64,000 nucleotides of DNA, from assembly GCF_010894435.1 (NCBI RefSeq), contig NZ_JAAIXZ010000010.1:1-64000 (forward strand), written 5' to 3'. The notes under the pieces were generated by a model. The model was given only the letters and a program-made list of their open reading frames with translations, was not told the origin of the DNA and made no database searches. Below are positions 52,519-60,913 of the stretch, piece by piece (within the stretch, counting starts at the first letter, position 1; each line of letters starts with the position of its first letter). Both the position numbers and the translations under genes were made by a program. The DNA comes from Pyxidicoccus trucidator. Its GTDB lineage: Bacteria > Myxococcota > Myxococcia > Myxococcales > Myxococcaceae.

Positions 52519-55500
52519 CTACTGCACCTCGAGCCGGCCGATGGCGAACTCGCCGCCATCCACGATGTCGGTGCCGAGCCTGTCACGCAGCAGCGCGCGG
52601 AACTTCGGTCCGAGCGCCGCGCCGTCGAACACCACGCCCGAGGTGGCGCCGGGACGCAGGGCCAGCTGCACCGTGTAGAGGACCGAGCCCGCCGGAATGG
52701 CCGAGTCGTTCACCACCGCGCCCGTGCCCGCCGCCTTCTGGCTCTGGCCGGTGGTGAGCACGCCCGCCAGCGGACCGCTCGCCGGCAGGGCGCCGTAGGC
52801 GGCCGTGGGGCTCTCACCCGCGGGCAGCGCCGCTCCCGGCAGCATCAAGGAGCCCGCCGGCTGCACCCGCGCCGCGTCCAGCGGCAGGTTCATGCCCACG
52901 GAGTACCCGGTGAGGTTCTCCAGCGCCACCAGGTCCAGCACCACGGTGGTGTTCGTGGAGGCCGGGTTGCGCACCAGGGCAATCCTCCGGCCGGGGGCCG
53001 GGTCCACGTAGACGAGCTGCGTGCCGGCCACCACCGCGTCGAAGGCCGCGCTGGTGGCCCCGGTGAGGCCCTGCGCGCTGGCGGTGAGCGTGTAGCCGTT
53101 GCCGGCCGCGCTGACGGTGAGGTCCGCGAAGGACGCCACGCCGTTGCTGGCGGACACGGTGAGCGTGCCGCCCAGCGTGGCGCTGGACGGGTTGGCGCCC
53201 AGGGCCAGGGTGATGCTGTCCGTGGCCCCCGTGACGACGTTGCCGAAGCCGTCCTGCACCGCCACCTGCACCGCCGGAGAGAGGGGGAGGTCCACGGAGG
53301 AGAGGGCGGGCTGGACGGTGAAGGCCAGCGTGGTGGCCGCGCCCGGCGTCACGTTGAAGGCCGCGCTGGTGCCCGTGGTCAGGCCCGTGGCGGTCGCCGT
53401 CAGGGTATAGCCGGTGCCCGCGCGATTCAGGGACACGCCCGGGAAGGTGGCGATGCCGCCCGTCGCGCTGACGACGGTGGTGCCCGACAGGGTGCCGCCA
53501 CCCGGGTTGTTGCCCAGGCGCAAGGTGATGCTCGTGGTGGCGGTGGTCACCGTGTTGCCCTGGGCATCCCTCACGGACACCTGCACCGCCGGGTCGAAGG
53601 GCGCGCCCGCGGAGGTATTGCCCGGCTGGGTGGTGAAGGCGAGCTGGGTCGCCGCGCCCGGCGTCACGTTGAACGCGCTGGAGGTCGCCGCCGTCAGGAC
53701 TCCGGAGGAAGCCACCAGCGTGTAGCCCGTGCCCACCCTGTTGAGGGTGATGCTGGCGAACGTGGCCACGCCGCTGGCCGTCGTCACGGTGGTGGTGCCG
53801 CCCAGCGTCGCGCCGCCGGGGTTGTTGCCGATGGCCATGCTCACTGAGAGCGCCGGCGTCGTCACCGTGTTGCCGAGGCTGTCCTGCACCGTCACCCGCA
53901 CCGAGGTGCTGAAGGTGGCGCCCGCCGCGACGTTCGCCGTCGGCTGGGTGGTGAAGGCGAGCTGGCTGGCCGCGCCCGCCGTCACGTTGAAGAGGGCGGA
54001 CGTGGTGCTGGTGAGGCCCGTGGATGCCGCCGCGAACCGGTAGTTGTTGGCCGCCCTGTTCAGCGTGAGGCCCGGGAAGATGGCCACGCCGTCCACCGCG
54101 TTGACGGTGAGGGTGCCACCCAGCGTGGAGCCTCCCGGGTTGGCGGACAGCGACAGGGTGATGGTGGCGGTGGAGGTCGTCACCGTGTTGCCGAAGGAGT
54201 CACGCACGCCGACCCTCACGTCCGGGGTGATGGCCGCGCCCGCGGTCACCACGTTGGGCGGGTTGGTGAAGAAGGCCAGCGTGGTGGCCGCGCCCGGCGT
54301 CACGTTGAAGGCCGCGCTGGTGCCCGTGGTCAGGCCCGTCGCGGCGGCCGTGAGCGTATAGCCCGCGCCCGTCCGGGTGATGGACAGGGTGGAGAAGGTG
54401 GCCACGCCGGCCACCGCGCTCACCGTCCTGGTTCCGTTGAGGATGCCCACGCCCGGGTTGTTGCCGATGGCCACGGTGATGCTCGTGGTGGCCGACGTCA
54501 CGGTGTTGCCCGCCGCGTCCACCACGCGCACCGTCACCGCCGGGGTGATGGCGATGCCCGCCGCCGCGTCCGAAGGTTGCACGCCGAAGGCCAGGCGTGT
54601 GGCCGGGCCCGCGGTGATGTTGAAGGTGTTGGAGGTGGCGGTGAGGCCCGGCGCGGAGGCGGACAACGTGTAGCCCGTGCCAATCCGGTCCACCGAGACA
54701 CCGGGGAAGGTGGCCACGCCATTCACCGCCGCGACCGACAGCGTGCCGGCAAGGGACGCGCCGGAGGGGTTGTTGGCCAGGGCGAGCTGGACGGTGGCGG
54801 TGCTGGACGTCACCGTGTTGCCGAGGGCGTCCTGCACGGCCACCGCGATTGCCGGACTGAACGCGGTGCCCGCCACCCTGGAGCCAGGCTGGGTGGTGAA
54901 GACCAGCGTGTCGGCTTCGCCCGGCGTCACGTCGAACGGCTGCGAGGTGGCGGAGGTGAGCCCCGTGGCGGAGGCCGCGAGGGTGTAGCCCGTGCCCGCC
55001 CGTCGCAGGGACAAGGTGCTGAAGCGGACCACGCCGGCCACCGCGTTGGCGGTGAGGGTGCCCTGGAGCGTGTCACTGGTGGGGTTGGCGGCCAGCGCCA
55101 TCGCCACGGTACCCGTGAAGGCGGTGGCGACGTTGCCCTGGGCATCGAGCGCCGTCACTTCCACTTCCGGAGTCAGGTTGCTGCCCGCCGTGGTGGTGGC
55201 AGGCTGCACACTGAAGGCGAGCCGGGTGGCCGCGCCCGCGGTGATGTTGAAGGCGTCGGAGGTGGCGGTGAGGCCCGATGCGGAAGCGGACAGCGTGTAG
55301 CCCGTGCCCGCCCGGTCCATCGAGACACCCGGGAAGGTGGCGACGCCATTCACCGCGGCCACCGACAGCGTGCCGGCGAGGGACGCGCCGGAGGGGTTGT
55401 TGGCCAGGGCGAGCTGGATGGTGGCGGTGCTGGACGTCACGGTGTTGCCGAGGGCGTCGCGCAGCGTCACGGCCACCGCCGGGTCGAAGGCGGTGCCCGC

Positions 55501-56934
55501 CACCCTGGAGCCAGGCTGGGTGGTGAAGACCAGCGTGTCGGCTTCGCCCGGCGTCACGTCGAACGCCTGCGAGGTGGCGGAGGTGAGCCCCGTGGCGGAA
55601 GCCGCGAGGGTGTAGCCCGTGCCCGCCCGGCGCAGGGACAGGGTGCTGAAGCGGGCCACGCCGGCCACCGCATTGGCGGTGAGGGTGCCCTGGAGCGTGT
55701 CGCTGGTGGGGTTGGCGGCCAGCGCCACCGTCACCGCGCCCGTAAAGGTGGTGGCGACGTTGCCCCGCGCGTCGAGCGCCGTCACTTCCACTTCCGGTGT
55801 CAGGTTGCTACCCGCCGTGGTGCTGGCGGGCTGCACACCGAAGGCGAGCTGCGTGGCCGCGCCCGCGGCGATGTCGAAGGACTCGGACGTAGCGCCGTCC
55901 AGCCCGGGTCCGGAGGCGGCCAGCGTGTACGCGCCCACGCGGTCCACGGAGAGGTCCGCGAAGGTGGCCACGCCCTCGACGGCGGCCACGGTGACGGTGC
56001 CGCCCAGCGTGGCGCCGGTGGTGTTGGTACCGAGCGCCAGGGTGACGCTGTCGGTAGAGCCCGTGGCGGCGTTGCCATGCGCATCCACCAGCCGCACTTG
56101 CACCGCGGGGGCGAGGGCCACGTCCACGGCGGCCGACGCGGGCTGCGTGACGAAGGCAATGGACTTCGCCTTGCCCGGCTTCACCCGGAACGCGGCGCTG
56201 GTGACGGACTCCGCGTCCGCCGCGCTGACGACGAGGGTGTAGCCCTCGCCCACCTTGTCGATGGACAGCTCGGGGAACGCAGCCACGCCATCGGCGGTGT
56301 TGACGGTGAGGGTGCCGGAGAGGGTGCCGCCCGCGGGGTTGGCGCCCAGCGCCAGCGTGACGGGCAGGCTCGCGGCCACCGGGTTGCCGGCCGCGTCCCG
56401 CACGGCCACGCGCACCACCGAGGGGAAGGTGCCGCCCGCCTCCAGCTCACCAGGCTCCTGCACGAAGGCGAGGACGTTCGTCACCACCGGAGCGGCGGTG
56501 ACGGTGAAGGGCTGGCTCGTGGCGGACTCCAGGCCCTGGGCCCGTGCGACGAGCGTGTAGCCCGCGCCTGCCTTGTCCAGCATGAGGCCGGAGAAGGTGG
56601 CCGCGCCCTGGGTCGTCGCCACCGACGTGGTGCCGGACAGCGTGCCGCCCGCGGGGTTGGCCTCCAGGGCCAGCGACACGGTGACCTGCGCACCGGGGAT
56701 GGTGTTCCCCTCGGCGCTCTGCACCGTCACCTGCACCGCGGGCGCCATGGCGACGCCCGCCACCGTCTGCGAGGGCTGGACCGTGAAGGCCAGCCGCTTC
56801 GCCACGGGCTGCTCCGGGGGCTTGTCGCCGCCGCAGCCACTCAGGATGAGGGCGCTCGTGAAGACGAGGAGCGCCAGGTTCTTCATGCTCAAGGGAGACA
56901 TCTCCAGGAAGGGGGACTGGGAGGCGCGGCTCAC
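52519..56934 (-). CDS. Surface lipoprotein with 12 Ig-like repeats and C-terminal cohesin-like domain
   Basis: The start is GTG 56934, with GGAGG 6 bases upstream, overlapping the upstream gene's stop (GTGA). ATG 56886 (MKNLALLV) would give a shorter, more typical lipoprotein signal; the lipobox is LILSGC. The 1471 residues hold 12 tandem ~104-residue Ig-like beta repeats with the frame LAF..QP...AG....P.V.V...D..GN and GYTL.A.A.GL...TS..F.VT.G. A different ~165-residue C-terminal domain follows (TTVVLDLVALENLTGYSVGM; VLYTVQLALRPGATSGVVF). Its strand pattern resembles cohesins. It is probably an outer-membrane adhesin or scaffold. Its neighbour carries a dockerin-like end, which suggests the two proteins dock. 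Confidence 0.82.
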   Translation of the reverse strand: MSRASQSPFLEMSPLSMKNLALLVFTSALILSGCGGDKPPEQPVAKRLAFTVQPSQTVAGVAMAPAVQVTVQSAEGNTIPGAQVTVSLALEANPAGGTLSGTTSVATTQGAATFSGLMLDKAGAGYTLVARAQGLESATSQPFTVTAAPVVTNVLAFVQEPGELEAGGTFPSVVRVAVRDAAGNPVAASLPVTLALGANPAGGTLSGTLTVNTADGVAAFPELSIDKVGEGYTLVVSAADAESVTSAAFRVKPGKAKSIAFVTQPASAAVDVALAPAVQVRLVDAHGNAATGSTDSVTLALGTNTTGATLGGTVTVAAVEGVATFADLSVDRVGAYTLAASGPGLDGATSESFDIAAGAATQLAFGVQPASTTAGSNLTPEVEVTALDARGNVATTFTGAVTVALAANPTSDTLQGTLTANAVAGVARFSTLSLRRAGTGYTLAASATGLTSATSQAFDVTPGEADTLVFTTQPGSRVAGTAFDPAVAVTLRDALGNTVTSSTATIQLALANNPSGASLAGTLSVAAVNGVATFPGVSMDRAGTGYTLSASASGLTATSDAFNITAGAATRLAFSVQPATTTAGSNLTPEVEVTALDAQGNVATAFTGTVAMALAANPTSDTLQGTLTANAVAGVVRFSTLSLRRAGTGYTLAASATGLTSATSQPFDVTPGEADTLVFTTQPGSRVAGTAFSPAIAVAVQDALGNTVTSSTATVQLALANNPSGASLAGTLSVAAVNGVATFPGVSVDRIGTGYTLSASAPGLTATSNTFNITAGPATRLAFGVQPSDAAAGIAITPAVTVRVVDAAGNTVTSATTSITVAIGNNPGVGILNGTRTVSAVAGVATFSTLSITRTGAGYTLTAAATGLTTGTSAAFNVTPGAATTLAFFTNPPNVVTAGAAITPDVRVGVRDSFGNTVTTSTATITLSLSANPGGSTLGGTLTVNAVDGVAIFPGLTLNRAANNYRFAAASTGLTSTTSALFNVTAGAASQLAFTTQPTANVAAGATFSTSVRVTVQDSLGNTVTTPALSVSMAIGNNPGGATLGGTTTVTTASGVATFASITLNRVGTGYTLVASSGVLTAATSSAFNVTPGAATQLAFTTQPGNTSAGAPFDPAVQVSVRDAQGNTVTTATTSITLRLGNNPGGGTLSGTTVVSATGGIATFPGVSLNRAGTGYTLTATATGLTTGTSAAFNVTPGAATTLAFTVQPALSSVDLPLSPAVQVAVQDGFGNVVTGATDSITLALGANPSSATLGGTLTVSASNGVASFADLTVSAAGNGYTLTASAQGLTGATSAAFDAVVAGTQLVYVDPAPGRRIALVRNPASTNTTVVLDLVALENLTGYSVGMNLPLDAARVQPAGSLMLPGAALPAGESPTAAYGALPASGPLAGVLTTGQSQKAAGTGAVVNDSAIPAGSVLYTVQLALRPGATSGVVFDGAALGPKFRALLRDRLGTDIVDGGEFAIGRLEVQ
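54677..55930. repeat. Tandem 627-bp duplication inside the Ig-repeat gene
   Basis: Two adjacent blocks, 54677-55303 and 55304-55930, are nearly the same. Each encodes two Ig-like repeats (repeats 6-7 and 4-5 of the protein), whose protein sequences differ at only a few positions. The other repeats in the gene are far more diverged, so this is a recent duplication. Confidence 0.75.
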
Positions 56935-59900
56935 GGGCGACCTCCAATGCGGTTGAGCAGCTCGGTGAGGTCGGCGGAGTCCATGCCGTTCACCGTGCCA
57001 GTGATGTCGGTGTTCCAGTCGTAGTAGGGCTGCGCGGTGGTGGACGGGTCCGTCCCCAGGCGGCTGGCGGCGGCGGCCAGGTCGACGAAGTCGAGCTGCT
57101 GGTCGCGGTTCCAGTCACCGTTGCCGCTGACGCCCTTCTCGGCGGTGGCGGATGGGTACAGCTCCCAGAGTCCGCGCCCGTAGGTGGCCACGCGCATCAT
57201 CGCGCCGGTGCGGCTGATGAACATGTCCGTCACCCGCGCCATCGGCAGGCCCTGGCCGAAGCGGTGCCACGTCTGGCCGGCGTCGGTGGAGCGGTACACG
57301 CCAAGCTCGGTGCCTACGTAGAGGGTGTTGTTCGTCAGGTCCGACGGGTCGTACCGCACCACGTCGATGCCCACGTTGGGCAGGTCGAAGCCCGTGCCGT
57401 TGCCGTGCAGCGGCGCCCACGTGGTGCCGCGGTCCTGGGTGATGAAGAGGTGGCCCAGGGCCTCCGGCACCACGGTGACGCCGTCCCCGGCGACGGGCGC
57501 GCCGCTCGACGCCACGTACACGTCCCCGGGATTGCGCCCCGCCGGGGTGGTGGGCGGGAAGGCGACCTGCATCGTGTAGGAGAGCTGCTCGTCCGGGGTG
57601 ATGGTGCCGTTGCCGTTGACGTCGAAGCCCAGGATGCTGCTGCGCGTCCAGGTGCAGTTGGTGGCGGTGCCCGTGCAGTCTCCGGTGACGTAGAAGCGGC
57701 CACCGCTCATGGACACGCCGTACAGGCCGTCGATGTTGGCGGACGCGGAGAGCAGGCGGGTGTAGCCGGTGAGGCAGGGGCTGATGGCCTGCCAGGAGCC
57801 CGTGCCGCTCACGCGGTGGACGGCGCTGTCGGTGGCCGTGAGGAACGTGTTGGCGCTGGGGCTGGCGGACGCGAGCGCGTAGCGCATGATGAACGGCTGC
57901 CCATCGGTGGCACAGCCGGCGCGCAGCGCGGCGTCGCGCGTGTTCCAGGCCGTGCCGCTGTTGCAGAAGCTGTTGGCGGCGGTGGGCACGCAGTACTCGC
58001 GGCTGCCGTTGACGCTGGCCCAGTAGATGGTGGCGCCGGACACGGAGTCCCTCGAGGCCGCCGCGCCGAAGCCGTCACCGCCGATGACCTGGTTGAAGGT
58101 GGTGGACGCGGCGCCCGCGGACGGGTCCCTGAAGCGCGTGCCGTTGTCCTGCAGGCCCGTGTAGGCCAGGTACGGGTTGCCCGTGGCCGGGTCACCCGAG
58201 GCCACCGAGTAGCTCAGGTGGGTGACGATGCCGCGGTTCTGCCCGTCCCACACCACCTGCGTCGGCGTGGCGTTGAAGAGGTTTCGCGACACGAACAGGC
58301 CGCCGTCCGTGCCCGCCATGGCCACATAGCCCGTGGCCGAGCGGACGATGAGCGCCCGGTGCCAGTCCGCGTGCACGTAGTCCAGGGCGCCGCCCGTCAC
58401 GTTGCCGTAGCCGCTGCTGGGCAGCCAGTGGGACACGTTCTCCCAGGTGGGCGTGGCGGCCAGGCCGTTGGTGGTGCGCAGGCCGCACAACATGCCGCCC
58501 ACGAGGACGTTGTTGTCATTGCCGGGGTCCACCGCCAGGGCCGAGTTGTACCAGGCCTGCGCGTCGTTCACGTTGACGGTGCCGCAGTCACGGAACCCGC
58601 CCACGGCGTTGGTGCGGTTGGACAGCGTGCCGGTGATGGCCGCCCAGTTGTCGCCCGAGTTGATGGAGCGCCAGTAGCCCACGCCCGCGGAGCCGTTGTA
58701 CTCGTCCTGGTTGCCGAGCTGCGCGTACACCACCGTCACCGGCGTCGCGGCGCCGGAGGGCGTGCCCGCGGCCAGGGTGATGCGGCCCACCGCGGTGGTG
58801 GGAATGGTGCCCGCCGCCTTGCGCGAGCTCCACGTCGCGCCCGCGTCGGTGCTCGTCCAGATGTCACCCGGGTTGCCCGAGGTGCAGTCGACGTTCGTCG
58901 CCTGGCCGAACCCCGCCTCGGGCGGAGGCGAGCTGGCGTCACAGGCGTACGTGCCGCTGATGGCCCAGCGGCTCACTCCGCTGACGGCACCGGTATGGAC
59001 AATCGACCACACGCTCTCGGAGCGCTGGACGGAGCCGGCGTTGGGCAGGTCCACCAGGCTGAAGCTCGCGCCCGCGTTGGTGGAGCGGAAGAGGCCCACG
59101 TCGGTGCCCACGAGCAGGACGTTGGCGTTGGCGGGGTCCACCTCCACCGCGCGGATGCGCAGCGCCTTGACGGAGATGCCGCCGGAGCCCGCCGGGTACT
59201 GGCCGGACAGGCCCACCGGCGCACTCCAGGTGGCGCCGCCGTCCTGCGTCTTCACCACGTGCCCGCCCGGCGTGTCCACGAAGTCACCCGCGCCCACGTA
59301 GAGCGTCTCCGGGTTCGTCGGGTCCAGGTCCATGGCGCCGATGGCGAGGTTGCCCAGGGACTCGCTCACCGGGTGCCAGGCCGGGGTGGCCGCGCCGAAG
59401 TTGAAGGTCTTCCACAGGCCGCCGCCGCTGGTGGACAGGTACACCACCTGCGGGTCCACCGGGTGCACTGCGATGCCGGAGATGCGGCCCGAGTCCACCT
59501 CGTTGTAGAGCGTGCCGTTGTACTGGAAGCTGGCGTTGGTGGGGCCGAGGTTCACCCACGACAGGCCGGAGACGACGGCCTTGTCGGCGCCCTTGGGCTC
59601 CGAGAACCAGTCCCACGGCGCGGGCGGGCGGGGCAAGAGCTTCTCCCAGCGGCGCGCCTCGGCATGGGCGACGCGGGCCCGGTGCTCTGTCACTGCCGCG
59701 GTGGGCACGCCCCACAACATGCGCGCGGCGATGCGACGGCGCATCGGGTCGTCGCTCTCGGCCTCACCCGCCTCGGGCTCCGCCTCTCCGCGCGACGACT
59801 CCAGCTCCCGCAGCACCTCCGGCGAGACTTCACCCGCGCGCGGATCCTGGAGGAAGTTGGCGATCTTCGTCCGCAGGTTGCGCGACTTCCAGCGCTTGTA

Positions 59901-59984
59901 CGCACTGGCGCCGGAGGGAACGGCCACGACCGCGACCACTACGACTGTGGAGGTCGCGATGAGCCATCGATAACGCTTGAGCAA
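56931..59984 (-). CDS. Secreted BNR/sortilin-like beta-propeller protein with C-terminal dockerin-like domain
   Basis: 1017 residues. An N-terminal hydrophobic segment (RWLIATSTVVVVAVVAVPSG) acts as signal or anchor. A charged pro-region of about 100 residues follows. The body is a long array of BNR/sialidase-like propeller blades (repeated TSGGGLWKTF, TQDGGATWSAP, STDAGATWSSR, TQDRGTTWAPL, STDAGQTWHRFG with Asp-box S-x-D-x-G-x-T-W). The C-terminal ~65 residues have two 12-residue calcium loops, DWNRDQQLDFVD and NTDITGTVNGMD, each followed by a Leu-rich helix, as in type I dockerins. Enzymatic activity is not certain; sialidase catalytic residues are not evident. It is translationally coupled to the Ig-repeat lipoprotein downstream. 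Confidence 0.83.
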   Translation of the reverse strand: MLKRYRWLIATSTVVVVAVVAVPSGASAYKRWKSRNLRTKIANFLQDPRAGEVSPEVLRELESSRGEAEPEAGEAESDDPMRRRIAARMLWGVPTAAVTEHRARVAHAEARRWEKLLPRPPAPWDWFSEPKGADKAVVSGLSWVNLGPTNASFQYNGTLYNEVDSGRISGIAVHPVDPQVVYLSTSGGGLWKTFNFGAATPAWHPVSESLGNLAIGAMDLDPTNPETLYVGAGDFVDTPGGHVVKTQDGGATWSAPVGLSGQYPAGSGGISVKALRIRAVEVDPANANVLLVGTDVGLFRSTNAGASFSLVDLPNAGSVQRSESVWSIVHTGAVSGVSRWAISGTYACDASSPPPEAGFGQATNVDCTSGNPGDIWTSTDAGATWSSRKAAGTIPTTAVGRITLAAGTPSGAATPVTVVYAQLGNQDEYNGSAGVGYWRSINSGDNWAAITGTLSNRTNAVGGFRDCGTVNVNDAQAWYNSALAVDPGNDNNVLVGGMLCGLRTTNGLAATPTWENVSHWLPSSGYGNVTGGALDYVHADWHRALIVRSATGYVAMAGTDGGLFVSRNLFNATPTQVVWDGQNRGIVTHLSYSVASGDPATGNPYLAYTGLQDNGTRFRDPSAGAASTTFNQVIGGDGFGAAASRDSVSGATIYWASVNGSREYCVPTAANSFCNSGTAWNTRDAALRAGCATDGQPFIMRYALASASPSANTFLTATDSAVHRVSGTGSWQAISPCLTGYTRLLSASANIDGLYGVSMSGGRFYVTGDCTGTATNCTWTRSSILGFDVNGNGTITPDEQLSYTMQVAFPPTTPAGRNPGDVYVASSGAPVAGDGVTVVPEALGHLFITQDRGTTWAPLHGNGTGFDLPNVGIDVVRYDPSDLTNNTLYVGTELGVYRSTDAGQTWHRFGQGLPMARVTDMFISRTGAMMRVATYGRGLWELYPSATAEKGVSGNGDWNRDQQLDFVDLAAAASRLGTDPSTTAQPYYDWNTDITGTVNGMDSADLTELLNRIGGRP

Positions 59985-60056
59985 GGAGAGGCCTCGTGAA
60001 GGGGGAACGAGGCCGCACTTTCGGTCCTACCGTCTCGAAACGTCAACTGCATGGCA

Positions 60057-60872
60057 TTAATACAATGAAGCTGTATGGGTTTCCTTGACTGGGGGTGCGG
60101 CCTCGACGCGCGGAAGCCCTCCGGCGGTGGAGGTGAGTCGGGGCTTCCGGCCCAGGGTCTCCAGCCGATGGTGGGCGATGACGAGTAGGAGCGCGTAGAA
60201 GCCGCACGAGACGAGCACGTGCCACCAGGCATGGAGCTGCGGGTTGGGAAGCCCGTGCGCGGGGAGCGTCTCGTTGAGGGTGGGGCAGAACTGGATGTCG
60301 CTCAGCCACAGCACAATCGCGAGCGCGTAGGCGGCGATGCCGAGCCGGAAGAGGCGCTTCACGCGCGCGTCCGGGCTGCGGCGCTGGAGGAAGTACGTGC
60401 GGCCCAGCGCGTAGAACTCGAGCGACGCGAAGCTCACCTGGAAGAGGAAGAACTGGGCGTTGCCCCGGGTGAAGGCCGTCAGGTACGTCACGAGCACGGC
60501 GTGCCCGAAGAGCAGCACCGGCAGCCAGTTGCCGAATCGCCGCTGGGGCCGGTCCTCCAGCAGGATGTAGACGATGACGATGGCGAGGTAGAGCATCGGC
60601 AGCTCGTCCAGCATCTGGTGCTCACGCTGGAGCGTCGCGTGGAACGCGGTGCTGCCCACGCCGACGACGGAGAGCAGCGCGAAGGCCAGGAGGAACCGCC
60701 GCTCCAGCACGTGCCGGTGAAGCACGAAGCCGATGAGGCCCACAACCACCAGGACGAGGCTGGAGGCCGTGTTGAACAGCTCGCTGACGTGGAAGAGGTG
60801 CTGGTAGTTCGTCTCGCACCAGTCCACCGTCGAGGTGCTCGGACCCCAGAAGCCCACCGTGGATGACGACAT
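60057..60872 (-). CDS. Alkaline ceramidase-like membrane protein
   Basis: The start is ATG 60872; the frame is open to 61292 but that would run into the histidine kinase gene. The 271-residue protein has about seven hydrophobic helices. The CREST-superfamily hydrolase residues are visible: Ser and His in VGSTAFHATLQ, Asp in REHQMLDELPMLYL, and the paired His in LHAWWHVLVS. The N-terminus WCETNYQHLFHVSELFNTAS is close to the conserved CE.NY......EFWNT of eukaryotic alkaline ceramidases. It probably hydrolyses ceramide-type lipids at a membrane; myxobacteria do make sphingolipids. It lies 41 bases downstream of the kinase gene on the same strand. Confidence 0.85.
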   Translation of the reverse strand: MSSSTVGFWGPSTSTVDWCETNYQHLFHVSELFNTASSLVLVVVGLIGFVLHRHVLERRFLLAFALLSVVGVGSTAFHATLQREHQMLDELPMLYLAIVIVYILLEDRPQRRFGNWLPVLLFGHAVLVTYLTAFTRGNAQFFLFQVSFASLEFYALGRTYFLQRRSPDARVKRLFRLGIAAYALAIVLWLSDIQFCPTLNETLPAHGLPNPQLHAWWHVLVSCGFYALLLVIAHHRLETLGRKPRLTSTAGGLPRVEAAPPVKETHTASLY

Positions 60873-60913
60873 AGGGCAGGGGACGGTACCCGGCGACGGT
60901 AGGGGCGTCCAGG

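Noticed and set aside
52489..59999. Very long open frames on the plus strand opposite the Ig-repeat and propeller genes (for example 54577-57024 and 57264-59999).
   Set aside because: They are antisense shadows of GC-rich repeat-coding DNA. Their translations are His/Arg/Gly-rich with no motifs, while the minus strand shows clear signal peptides, Ig repeats, Asp-boxes and dockerin loops.
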